NCBI GenBank assembly: GCA_031418215.1
Contig: JANOXC010000140.1
Coordinates: 1 to 17,450, forward strand
Direction: 5' to 3'
From: JANOXC01 sp031418215
GTDB lineage: Bacteria > Bacteroidota > Bacteroidia > AKYH767-A > OLB10
Length of the DNA: 17,450 nucleotides
The notes beneath the pieces are model-generated. The model was not told the origin of the DNA, made no database searches, and saw nothing but the letters and a program-made list of their open reading frames with translations. Each line of letters starts with the position of its first letter. Position 1 is the first letter of the stretch. Positions 1-7,024 of this stretch are shown here, one piece after another. The position numbers and the translations under genes are program-made.

Positions 1-1
1 T

Positions 2-193
2 ATAAATTCATTATTATTTTTTAAAGGAAGTACAGAATCTAGGACAAGATTATATCAAAGGGCAATTAATAAGTTTTTTGAAATTTTAATAGAAGATTGG
101 CATATACTTGGTCTTATTGATAACCAATGGGTTCCCTTTGAACGAAATGTTAATTATGAAGCTTTTCTTGTAAAAAGGAAACAAAAGCAGTAA
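2..193 (+). CDS. DUF6934-like protein, C-terminal part (runs in from left edge)
   Basis: The frame is open from the left edge and stops with TAA at 191-193, giving the last 63 residues of a protein whose start lies outside the window. Visible features are a Ser/Thr-Arg patch (STESRTRLYQ), a helix (INKFFEILIEDW), and an ending with NYEAFLVKRK. The combination of TRLYQ, a short G-L-x-x-N-x-W turn and the NYEAFLVKRK tail matches my memory of the DUF6934 family, small Bacteroidota proteins of unknown function. This was recalled, not searched. A 49-residue gene starts 20 bases downstream, and both lie before one terminator, so they probably share a transcript. No function can be assigned. Confidence 0.6.
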   Translation: MNSLLFFKGSTESRTRLYQRAINKFFEILIEDWHILGLIDNQWVPFERNVNYEAFLVKRKQKQ

Positions 194-213
194 CTTTACG
201 TTTCTTAAATAAT

Positions 214-363
214 ATGGAAACTATTAGCAAAATAAGGTATCGCAAGTTTATCAAGAAGGTTAACCCTGATCTTGATAAATATACCAATATGAATATCTTT
301 AAGGATAAAGTAGAAGAAGCTAAGAACACAATTAAAAAAACAGGTGTTCCTAAACTGCCATAA
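214..363 (+). CDS. Small hypothetical protein (49 aa) paired with the DUF6934-like gene
   Basis: ATG at 214 opens a frame of 49 codons ending in TAA at 361-363. The product is very basic, beginning METISKIRYRKFIKKV and ending KKTGVPKLP, with a predicted central helix (NIFKDKVEEAKNTIKK). It has no signal peptide, membrane segment or cysteine. It lies 20 bases after the DUF6934-like stop and 23 bases before a strong intrinsic terminator, which supports it as the last gene of a two-gene unit. No Shine-Dalgarno sequence is present, as is usual in this phylum. I do not recognise the family. A role as partner or antitoxin of the upstream protein is only a guess from the pairing. Confidence 0.55.
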   Translation: METISKIRYRKFIKKVNPDLDKYTNMNIFKDKVEEAKNTIKKTGVPKLP

Positions 364-386
364 TAATAAAAACACTAAAAATAATT

Positions 387-410
387 AGGGGCCATTAAGC
401 CCCTTTTTTA
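387..410 (+). terminator. Intrinsic terminator after the DUF6934 cassette
   Basis: GGGGC (388-392) pairs perfectly with GCCCC (399-403) around a 6-base loop. An additional A-T pair closes the base (387/404), and six T follow at 404-409, with A-rich sequence upstream. This is a textbook Rho-independent terminator, and it closes the transcript of the two small genes before it. Confidence 0.85.
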
Positions 411-436
411 TTTTCATCCCAATAAAATCAGGCAAT

Positions 437-616
437 ATGGAAACAAAACTACTTGAAAATATCGCTGAATTAGAAGCAAGATTAAGAACGTCAGAGAAAT
501 ATATTTTAGCTATTTGTGCGATTAATGATTTAAAATTTCCACATCAACGGACTATGGAAATAATAATTAAAGAAGAAAGAGAAAAAGCTCGCACTAAATA
601 CGGGTTGCCATCTTAA
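437..616 (+). CDS. Small hypothetical protein (59 aa), coiled-coil-like N-terminus
   Basis: ATG at 437 opens a frame of 59 codons ending in TAA at 614-616. The first 25 residues (METKLLENIAELEARLRTSE...) are amphipathic with Leu/Ile at heptad-like spacing. A basic-acidic helix (EIIIKEEREKARTKYG) closes the protein. It begins 27 bases beyond the terminator, so it must have its own promoter, or it is not expressed. The codon use and composition resemble its neighbours. I do not recognise the family, and a spurious frame cannot be excluded at this length. Confidence 0.45.
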   Translation: METKLLENIAELEARLRTSEKYILAICAINDLKFPHQRTMEIIIKEEREKARTKYGLPS

Positions 617-629
617 TTTTTTTCTTGTT

Positions 630-842
630 GTGGGAATAATTGTAAATGAAATTCCAATCCTATTTGAGTTATCGTCTAACCCAATGAGTACGGTTGAAAT
701 TGCTCATAGACTATTTAATAATCCTACCCCCGTTCATAATAATTACGTGCTAAAAAAATTATATAAACTTGAAAAAAAGAGAATGGTAAGAAGGGTTGGC
801 GTAGACCCTAATAGGTCAATTATTTGGGAACAGATTGTTTAA
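630..842 (+). CDS. Small winged-helix-like DNA-binding protein (70 aa)
   Basis: The frame opens with GTG at 630, the only usable start after the in-frame stop at 561, and ends at 842. The next internal Met (residue 19) would cut into the fold. The sequence has the layout of a winged helix. A first helix (residues 6-15) is followed by a helix-turn-helix around MSTVEIAHRLFNN, a third helix rich in Lys (VLKKLYKLEKKRMV), and a wing with RRVGVDPNRSIIWE. It lies 13 bases after the 59-residue gene and could be cotranscribed with it. A small transcription regulator is the natural reading. The weak start leaves room for a truncated remnant of a larger regulator. Confidence 0.5.
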   Translation: MGIIVNEIPILFELSSNPMSTVEIAHRLFNNPTPVHNNYVLKKLYKLEKKRMVRRVGVDPNRSIIWEQIV

Positions 843-880
843 TTTTGCTGCAACACGTATATAGTCACCCTGCTAACTGA

Positions 881-908
881 CTACTGCCTACTGCCTACTG
901 CCTACTCC
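881..908. repeat. Tandem heptamer CTACTGC, three exact copies plus one variant
   Basis: CTACTGC occurs at 881-887, 888-894 and 895-901, then CTACTCC at 902-908. It lies in the 145-base spacer between the accessory genes and the Mur ligase and is not inside a convincing frame. I recall similar words as common intergenic filler in Bacteroidota genomes. Confidence 0.85.
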
Positions 909-987
909 AAAATACTGTTCAAAATTAATTCTTAAATGCAAACTACAATTATCATAACTGATTATTATTGTTTCATATTTGATTACC

Positions 988-2376
988 ATGAACGTACATT
1001 TTATAGCCATCGGCGGAAGCGCCATGCATAACCTGGCTTTGGCCTTGTTGCAGAAGGATTATCACATTACCGGTTCCGATGATGAGATTAACGAACCTTC
1101 CCGTTCACGACTAGCCAATGCAGGGATATTACCCGAAGAAGTGGGCTGGTTTCCCGAGAAATTAAATGCTGATCTGGATGCAGTGATTCTTGGCATGCAT
1201 GCCCGAGCTGATAATCCTGAACTGCTGAAAGCAAAGGAGCTGGGATTAAAAGTTTATTCTTACCCCGAATACCTTTACGAACAGTCGAAGGATAAAAAAA
1301 GAGTGGTGATTGGAGGCAGTCATGGCAAGACCAGCATAACAGCAATGCTTATGCATGTGCTTCAATATTGTAAGGTGGATTTTGATTACATGGTTGGAGC
1401 ACAGATTGAGGGCTTTGATACCATGGTCAGGATTACAGATGCTGCACCATATATGATTTTAGAAGGGGATGAATATTTATCATCACCTATTGACCGACGT
1501 CCGAAATTCCATTTATACAAACCGGATATTGCATTGCTTAGCGGCATTGCATGGGACCACATCAATGTATTTCCAACTTTTGAAAATTACCTCGAGCAAT
1601 TCAGGATTTTTGTCAATCAGGTTCCTGCCGGGGGTGCTATTATATATTGCGAAGAGGATAAACTTGTAAAGGAAATTTGTGAAGCAACTTCAACTTCAGT
1701 AATTAAATATCCTTATGGTGTATTGCCTCATGAAATTGTTGATGGTGTGACCAGCCTTATCATCAATAATAAAAAAATCCCATTACAGGTTTTTGGCGAT
1801 CATAATCTAATGAATATTAACGGTGCGCGATTACTGGCGCAACAGTTGGGAATTGATACAAATAGATTTTATGAAGCCATTTCAACTTTCAAAGGCGCAG
1901 CACGGAGGTTGGAAAAAATTGCAGGCAATGAACACCTTACTATATATAAAGATTTCGCGCATTCACCCAGTAAATTAATGGCTACGACTGCAGCTGTGAA
2001 AAAACAGTTTGCCGGCTGGACATTAATCGCTTGTATGGAATTGCACACGTTCAGCAGTTTAAATGAAGACTTTTTAATTCAATTTAAAGGTGCTATGAAT
2101 ACGGCAGATGAAGCCATCGTTTATTTTAATCCGAAAACAATAGAACATAAGAAATTAAATCCAATTTCTGCTGCACAAGTAAAAACTGCTTTCGACCGTG
2201 AAGACCTGGTGGTATTCACAGATGCAGCAGCATTGAAAGTTTACCTTGAAAGGAAGGAATACAACAAACATGTTTTATTGATCATGACATCAGGAAACTT
2301 TGATGGCATCAACTTGAATGAGTTTGCAATGGAATTACAATTGCAAAACGAAAAGCAAGCACTTGCATCAAAATGA
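988..2376 (+). CDS. mpl: Mpl-type Mur ligase (UDP-MurNAc:L-Ala-gamma-D-Glu-meso-DAP ligase)
   Basis: ATP-dependent ligase of the Mur family, 462 residues from ATG 988. A TTG at 979 in the same frame is a poorer start because the ATG directly precedes the Rossmann strand NVHFIAIGGSAM. In recycling, Mpl joins the released murein tripeptide to UDP-MurNAc in the cytoplasm. Visible parts are the N-terminal UDP-binding domain (residues 1-100), the P-loop GGSHGKTS at about 109-116, the EGDEYLSSPIDRRPKF segment at about 159-174 that matches Mpl rather than MurC, SGIAWDH at about 185-191, and the C-terminal ARRLEKI/FAHSP region near 305-327. Length fits Mpl. In Bacteroidota this clade is often labelled simply peptidoglycan synthetase or MurC-like, so the exact peptide substrate is inferred. 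It converges on rho with an 18-base gap. Confidence 0.85.
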   Translation: MNVHFIAIGGSAMHNLALALLQKDYHITGSDDEINEPSRSRLANAGILPEEVGWFPEKLNADLDAVILGMHARADNPELLKAKELGLKVYSYPEYLYEQSKDKKRVVIGGSHGKTSITAMLMHVLQYCKVDFDYMVGAQIEGFDTMVRITDAAPYMILEGDEYLSSPIDRRPKFHLYKPDIALLSGIAWDHINVFPTFENYLEQFRIFVNQVPAGGAIIYCEEDKLVKEICEATSTSVIKYPYGVLPHEIVDGVTSLIINNKKIPLQVFGDHNLMNINGARLLAQQLGIDTNRFYEAISTFKGAARRLEKIAGNEHLTIYKDFAHSPSKLMATTAAVKKQFAGWTLIACMELHTFSSLNEDFLIQFKGAMNTADEAIVYFNPKTIEHKKLNPISAAQVKTAFDREDLVVFTDAAALKVYLERKEYNKHVLLIMTSGNFDGINLNEFAMELQLQNEKQALASK

Positions 2377-2394
2377 ATGCAAAGGCAAGATAGT

Positions 2395-4170
2395 TTAGCT
2401 ATTCATAGAAACCAAAAACTCCTCATTGGATTTTGTTCCGCGCATACGCTCCAGTAAAAATTCCATAGCCTCCATCGGAGTCATATCGGCAAGGTGATTA
2501 CGAAGAATCCACATCTTCTGCATCATCTCACGGTCAAGTAATAAATCTTCACGACGTGTACTGGATGCTACTAAATCAATAGCGGGGAACATTCGCTTAT
2601 TCGCCAACTTGCGATCCAACTGCAATTCCATATTTCCTGTTCCTTTAAATTCTTCAAAGATCACCTCATCCATACGTGAACCTGTATCGGTTAAAGCAGT
2701 AGCTAGTATCGTTAACGAACCACCATTTTCTATTTTTCGTGCAGCACCAAAGAATCGTTTTGGTTTTTGCAGCGCATTGGCTTCTACACCGCCTGATAAT
2801 ACTTTACCCGATGCAGGAGCAACGGTGTTATAAGCACGTGCAAGACGAGTTATTGAATCCAATAAGATCACTACATCATGTCCGCATTCAACCATGCGTT
2901 TTGCCTTTTCTAAAACGATGTTGGCAATTCTTACGTGACGATCAGCAGGCTCATCAAAAGTAGAAGCAATCACTTCTGCTTTCACACTTCTTGCCATATC
3001 CGTTACTTCTTCCGGACGCTCATCAATCAATAAAATAATTAAATAAGCTTCGGGGTGATTAGCCGCAATTGCATTGGCTACTTCTTTTAATAAAACTGTT
3101 TTACCGGTTTTCGGCTGCGCAACAATTAATCCGCGCTGACCTTTACCTATTGGTGCAATCATGTCCATTACCCTTGTTGAGTAATTCGCATGTCCGTTGA
3201 TCAAATTGAATTTTTCATGGGCGAACAATGGCGTTAAAAAATCAAATGGCACACGGTCACGAACAATGATAGGATCCTGCCCATTGATGCTGTCAACTTT
3301 AATTAAAGGAAAATATTTTTCTCCTTCACGAGGAGGACGAACACTACCTCGAACAGTATCTCCTGTTTTTAAACCAAATAATTTTATTTGAGAAGAAGAA
3401 ACAAAAACATCATCTGGTGATGGTAAATAATTATAATCGGATGATCTTAAGTATCCGGAATTATCGGGTACAACTTCTAAAACACCTTCACAAACAAGTA
3501 CACCATCAAAGTCAAACGAATTATCAGGTGGAAGTTTACGCTCACGTGTTCCATTATTTTCCTGAGCTGCAAAATTTTGAGGAGCATTTTCCCTTGGTGG
3601 CATCGCCATGGCGGGGCTATCATTTTTCATTTGTCTGGGGGGAGGAACATTGTATTCCATCTCAGCAGTTTGAGGAGGTTTCGGCTGTGTTTGCTTTAGC
3701 TCTGCCTTTTCACCATAGGAGTGTGGCATGTATTGCACGCGTTCCGGAACATTTACTTCATCCGATTCAGGAATAATCCGTTGTCGTTTGGGTTTATTGG
3801 TATTATCAGTGGAAGCGGATGGCTGATGATGAACAGGTTCTTTCTTTTCTGTTTTTTCAACCTTTTCATGGCGTTCTACTTTTTCAACCTTCTCCTGTCG
3901 TTCTGCTTTTTCGTGCTTCTCGGACTTGTCCGATTTCTCATTTTTTTCAACAGGCTTACGCGAACGGATTTCCTTGGCAGGTTTATCTATTGAAGGAATA
4001 TCAATTCCCAGCATTTTAAAATCGATTTCAGGATTTAAAGCCTGATGATCAAGAATCTTGTATACAAGGTCTTGTTTTTTTAAGCTTTCGTAATTGTCGA
4101 TTTTAAGCTTTTTAGCAATTTCCTTCAGCTCGGGAAGAAGTTTTTCGTTTAATTGAAGAATGTCAAACAT
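2395..4170 (-). CDS. rho: Transcription termination factor Rho with large charged insertion
   Basis: Hexameric RNA-dependent ATPase that ends transcription at Rho-dependent sites. The 591 residues compare with 419 in E. coli. The N-terminal Rho helical domain is at about 1-55. A low-complexity insertion at about 65-215 follows, first rich in Lys/Glu (EKxEK/ERxEK units at 76-110) and then rich in Pro/Gln/Asn. The RNA-binding cold-shock domain comes next (about 218-295, FDFDGVLVCEGVLEVVPD). The motor domain carries Walker A AQPKTGKT at 351-358, Walker B VVILLDS at 433-439, the Q-loop segment LSGGVEANALQKPKRFFGAARKIENGG, and the conserved TGSRMDEVIFEEFKGTGNMEL. All motor motifs are intact, so the protein should be active. 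Large disordered N-terminal insertions are known in Rho of Bacteroidota and some other phyla. There is no Shine-Dalgarno sequence before ATG 4170. Confidence 0.98.
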   Translation of the reverse strand: MFDILQLNEKLLPELKEIAKKLKIDNYESLKKQDLVYKILDHQALNPEIDFKMLGIDIPSIDKPAKEIRSRKPVEKNEKSDKSEKHEKAERQEKVEKVERHEKVEKTEKKEPVHHQPSASTDNTNKPKRQRIIPESDEVNVPERVQYMPHSYGEKAELKQTQPKPPQTAEMEYNVPPPRQMKNDSPAMAMPPRENAPQNFAAQENNGTRERKLPPDNSFDFDGVLVCEGVLEVVPDNSGYLRSSDYNYLPSPDDVFVSSSQIKLFGLKTGDTVRGSVRPPREGEKYFPLIKVDSINGQDPIIVRDRVPFDFLTPLFAHEKFNLINGHANYSTRVMDMIAPIGKGQRGLIVAQPKTGKTVLLKEVANAIAANHPEAYLIILLIDERPEEVTDMARSVKAEVIASTFDEPADRHVRIANIVLEKAKRMVECGHDVVILLDSITRLARAYNTVAPASGKVLSGGVEANALQKPKRFFGAARKIENGGSLTILATALTDTGSRMDEVIFEEFKGTGNMELQLDRKLANKRMFPAIDLVASSTRREDLLLDREMMQKMWILRNHLADMTPMEAMEFLLERMRGTKSNEEFLVSMNS

Positions 4171-4555
4171 GTAAAAATGTTTTTAGTATTAATTGTTTTG
4201 GAAACTAGTAAGTATTTGAGGGGATTATCTAGAAATTAATATTGAAATTTCCTGCTGAACAATTATTTGAATGAAGCAGGTGTTTTTTGCTGATCGCGGA
4301 TAAAACCAAAAGAAGCTTCAACCTGACAACAAGGATGAATCAAAATAATAGCTTTACTAATTGAATATGAAGAATATTGTTGGGAATAATAAACCGAAGA
4401 AATGGAATGGTCTTTCTGCTAAAGGGATTAAAAAGTCAATCCTAAGATGCAATGTTACGGAATTAAACGGATATATGGCAAATTTTGTTGCAGTTGAAGG
4501 GCTGTTTTTTATTAACAGGCTTATTGACATCTTTGTACAGTAAAATTCTCCATTA
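4171..4555. other. Non-coding gap between divergent rho and DUF4293 genes
   Basis: This 385-base gap should hold the promoters and leaders of both divergent genes. Short frames here on both strands have no family resemblance, and one runs into the DUF4293 gene. An inverted repeat is present: CCTGCT at 4251-4256 and AGCAGG at 4275-4280, with TGTTTTTT following on the + strand. It falls in the rho leader, about 90-120 bases before the rho start. A weak -7-like element, CATCTTTG (4528-4535), precedes the DUF4293 start. I see no clear TAnnTTTG for rho. Confidence 0.6.
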
Positions 4556-5035
4556 ATGATACAAAGGATACAAAGCCTATTACTGTTGTTAGCCATTGTC
4601 TGCTCGGTTTTATTAATTTTCTTCCCCACTTTGTTGCTTTTTCCGGCAGCTGGTCTTATTGGGGATGTTTATGGTATTTCAGCCTTGAAAACGGATGTTT
4701 ATAGTGGTGGAAATCACAAGTTGTTAATGCTGAACTGGCCACTTATTATTCTCAATTCATTAATAATTTTACTTTATATAGTGATCATTTTCGGTTATAA
4801 GAAAAGATTGCAACAAGTGAAAATTTGCAATATCACACTCTTGTTTCAAGCTTTATTAATCCTGCTATTTCTGTATGAAAGTCGGCAAGTGGCTGCTTTA
4901 GCAGGGGAGAATTATACTTCATCACCAGGCTGGGGTGTGGCATTCCTTCCAATAAGTATTTTACTCATTTTTTCAGCCCGATATTATATATTAAAGGATG
5001 AAGCTTTGGTCCGTTCTGCTGACCGGTTAAGATAG
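4556..5035 (+). CDS. DUF4293 four-helix membrane protein
   Basis: A 159-residue membrane protein of the Bacteroidota-specific DUF4293 family, with unknown function. The family signature is visible at both ends: MIQRIQSLLLLLA at the start and a terminal ADRLR. Four hydrophobic segments lie at about residues 7-29, 60-80, 91-107 and 126-145. The loop between the first two (about 30-58) holds VYGISALKTDVYSGG, which is probably outside the membrane. The start is ATG 4556. A possible -7 element lies 20 bases upstream and there is no Shine-Dalgarno sequence. In many Bacteroidota this gene sits next to rho, as here, divergently. Its last nine bases overlap the end of the convergent phosphodiesterase gene. 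Confidence 0.9.
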   Translation: MIQRIQSLLLLLAIVCSVLLIFFPTLLLFPAAGLIGDVYGISALKTDVYSGGNHKLLMLNWPLIILNSLIILLYIVIIFGYKKRLQQVKICNITLLFQALLILLFLYESRQVAALAGENYTSSPGWGVAFLPISILLIFSARYYILKDEALVRSADRLR

Positions 5036-5533
5036 AGCCCCTCTCAGGCCAAGTTCAATTACTTCCACCTGATCAATTTTTCCCTGATGCAGGGTAAAAC
5101 GCAGCATTGTTCGAACATGATGAAAACCATGCTTCCCAGCTGCTCCCGGATTCATATATAACAGGTTGTAAACAGGATCACGCATCACACGTAAAATATG
5201 AGAATGCCCGCAAATAAATAAATCAGGCTTAATTGATCTTAATTGCTGTTTAACTTCAGGATTATATCTGCCGGGATGACCGGCAATATGGGTAATCAAC
5301 ACATTCACTCCTTCACAGGCAAATTGTTGATGCAAAGGCCAGGTGCTGCGCACTGTATGATCATCAATATTGCCATAAACGGCTTTTAGCGGGCGAATGG
5401 CATTTAATTCATCAGCTATTTTCAGGGAACCAATATCTCCGGCATGCCATATTTCATCAGCACTTAAAGCATGAGATTTAATGCTTTCATCGAGGTAATT
5501 ATGTGTATCGGAAAGGAGGAGAATTTTCTTCAT
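5027..5533 (-). CDS. YfcE/MJ0936-like metallophosphoesterase
   Basis: A 168-residue cytoplasmic metal-dependent phosphoesterase of the calcineurin-like fold, YfcE/MJ0936 branch. These enzymes cleave phosphodiesters in vitro, and the natural substrate is usually unknown. All metal-binding motifs are present: SDTH (Asp9, His11), HAGD (Asp33), GNID (Asn55), TH (His82) and GHSH (His110, His112). NPGAAGKHG near residue 127 is the typical motif that follows in this branch. The length matches the family, and ATG 5533 precedes the usual KKILLLSDTH start. It overlaps DUF4293 tail to tail by nine bases and is transcribed in the same direction as the dnaN run upstream of it. Confidence 0.93.
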   Translation of the reverse strand: MKKILLLSDTHNYLDESIKSHALSADEIWHAGDIGSLKIADELNAIRPLKAVYGNIDDHTVRSTWPLHQQFACEGVNVLITHIAGHPGRYNPEVKQQLRSIKPDLFICGHSHILRVMRDPVYNLLYMNPGAAGKHGFHHVRTMLRFTLHQGKIDQVEVIELGLRGALS

Positions 5534-5604
5534 TTGCTGAGCAGCAATGCAAAAGAATTGGAGCTTAATTCCAGGTAATTAACCAAGTATTTATTATAGT
5601 GGAA

Positions 5605-5802
5605 TTAAGAATTGCTTTTCAATCGACGGTATAGAAAAAGATTTACAAGTAATACACCTATTGACATACCCAATGCAATGAATGAAACAGCTTCAACAGC
5701 ACGAATAGAACCAGGCTGTAGGATTCCGGTTACATTACCTATGCAAAGTATCATGGCTATTGCTGCAAGCCTCATGTTTCTTCTGACTTTTAAAAAGTCC
5801 AT
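5605..5802 (-). CDS. Small two-helix membrane protein (65 aa)
   Basis: A 65-residue frame downstream of dnaN in the same direction, 55 bases after its stop and 71 bases before the phosphodiesterase start. It has a basic N-terminus (MDFLKVRRNMR), two hydrophobic segments (about 12-28 and 38-57), and a basic tail (YRRLKSNS). The positive-inside rule would place both ends in the cytoplasm. I do not recognise a family. A frame of nearly equal length exists on the opposite strand, but the hydrophobic pattern and the operon-like position favour this one. Confidence 0.55.
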   Translation of the reverse strand: MDFLKVRRNMRLAAIAMILCIGNVTGILQPGSIRAVEAVSFIALGMSIGVLLVNLFLYRRLKSNS

Positions 5803-5857
5803 ATGATTTTGCGGGTAGGGATTATATTAAATCTGGAATCAAGAGCAAATTTCAGGA

Positions 5858-6979
5858 TTAGTTCATCATCACCGGCATCACCAACATCAATAGATCCTCA
5901 TCGGCAGAAGATTGATCTTTTGGTGGTGTCAATAATCCGGCGCGGTTCGGCAACGACATTTCCAACATTACATTTTCTGTAGTCAGGTTGGTCAGCATAT
6001 CGGTTATAAAGCGGGCATTAAAAGCTATTTCAATATCTTTTCCATCGTAGCTACAGGTAAGTCTTTCATTGGCATCATTTCCAAAGTCCATGTCCTCCGC
6101 TGAAATATCTATCTGGCTGCCTGCAATTTTAAGCTTCACCTGATGTGTCGTTTTATTGGAGAAAATACTAACCCTTTTAATGGCATTAAGAAAGGATTGC
6201 CTGTCAATGGTCAATTTGTTTGGATTATCCAATGGGATAACGGCCTCATAATTTGGGTATCGGCCATCTATTAAACGGCAGATGAGGCTGAAGTTCTCAA
6301 AACCAAAAAAAGCATTGGCATCATTAAAATCAATTTTAACAGAAGCATTCACACCGGGTAAATTGGTTTTTAGTAACTGCAAAGGCTTTTTAGGGAGTAT
6401 AAAGGATGTTTCTTTCGAAGCTTTTATGTCATTTCTGCGATACCTTACTAATCGATGTGCGTCAGTAGCAACAAAAATTGCCCCTTCTTTACCAAATTGG
6501 CAAAAAACACCTGTCATTACCGGACGCAATTCATCGTTTCCGGTAGCAAATAAGGTTTTATTAATGGCACCCAATAAAATATCACTTGACATTTCAATAC
6601 TGCTGGGTTTTTCAATAACAGGGATTTTAGGGAATTCATCACCATTGAGCCCAGTTAATTTGAATTTTCCTGAATCAGAACTGATTTCAACCTGAAAATT
6701 GGTATCGCTGATCTTAAAGGACAGAGGCTGTTCGCTGAAAGTCTTTAAAGTTTCTAAAATAATTTTGGCCGGAATGGCTACTTTGCCCTCATCCTTTCCT
6801 TCAATTGGCAAAGTCACTGTCATGGTAGTTTCCAGGTCTGAAGCAGAAACCTTAAGCTGGCCTTTGCTCAATTCAAATAAAAAATTCTCTAAAATAGGCA
6901 GCGGGGTGCTGGTTTGTAGGGCGCCGCTGATACTGTTTAAATGCTTCAGCAAGGTATTGGAGGAAACAACAAATTTCAT
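5858..6979 (-). CDS. dnaN: DNA polymerase III beta subunit (sliding clamp)
   Basis: The clamp is a ring dimer that encircles DNA and tethers the replicative polymerase. The 373 residues match the family. Three repeats of the clamp fold are expected at about 1-125, 126-245 and 246-373. Visible marks are MKFVVSSNTLLKHLNSISGA, LPILENFLFEL and SASDLETTM in the first domain, VFCQFGKEGAIFVATDAHRLVRYR in the second, and LLMLVMPVMMN at the end. Start ATG 6979 is supported by a perfect -7 element (TATATTTG, 7010-7003 on this strand) just upstream. The upstream DUF4340-like gene ends only 45 bases before, so dnaN can be read both from its own promoter and from the gldFG run. It is not next to dnaA here, which is common in Bacteroidota. 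Confidence 0.98.
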   Translation of the reverse strand: MKFVVSSNTLLKHLNSISGALQTSTPLPILENFLFELSKGQLKVSASDLETTMTVTLPIEGKDEGKVAIPAKIILETLKTFSEQPLSFKISDTNFQVEISSDSGKFKLTGLNGDEFPKIPVIEKPSSIEMSSDILLGAINKTLFATGNDELRPVMTGVFCQFGKEGAIFVATDAHRLVRYRRNDIKASKETSFILPKKPLQLLKTNLPGVNASVKIDFNDANAFFGFENFSLICRLIDGRYPNYEAVIPLDNPNKLTIDRQSFLNAIKRVSIFSNKTTHQVKLKIAGSQIDISAEDMDFGNDANERLTCSYDGKDIEIAFNARFITDMLTNLTTENVMLEMSLPNRAGLLTPPKDQSSADEDLLMLVMPVMMN

Positions 6980-7002
6980 TGTGATGTCAGTTTTAATTTG
7001 AG

Positions 7003-7010
7003 CAAATATA
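7003..7010 (-). promoter_or_regulatory. dnaN promoter, -7 element TATATTTG
   Basis: On the minus strand, TATATTTG matches the Bacteroidota -7 consensus TAnnTTTG exactly and lies 23 bases before the dnaN start. No good TTG -33 box is seen at the expected spacing, where the end of the upstream gene lies. The transcript would have a leader of about 15-20 bases. Confidence 0.55.
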
Positions 7011-7024
7011 GTCTAAGCGTGTTA

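Noticed and set aside
979..987. TTG at 979 as the mpl start
   Set aside because: ATG at 988 sits directly before the nucleotide-fold strand, and the TTG overlaps a -7-like element, so the shorter protein is favoured.
3417..3993. Hydrophobic + strand frames opposite the rho insertion
   Set aside because: They are the complement of Lys/Glu-rich codons, which read as Phe/Leu on the other strand. They are shadows of rho.
4361..4543. 60-codon + strand frame in the rho/DUF4293 gap
   Set aside because: It starts with TTG, has no recognisable family or fold pattern, and runs into the likely DUF4293 promoter. The sequence looks like chance coding in a leader region.
4357..4629. 90-codon minus-strand frame overlapping the DUF4293 start
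   Set aside because: It overlaps the start of a well-supported gene on the other strand, and the protein shows no family features.
5612..5806. 64-codon + strand frame opposite the small membrane protein
   Set aside because: The minus-strand frame has a better membrane pattern and lies in an operon-like position after dnaN. Only one of the two is likely real.
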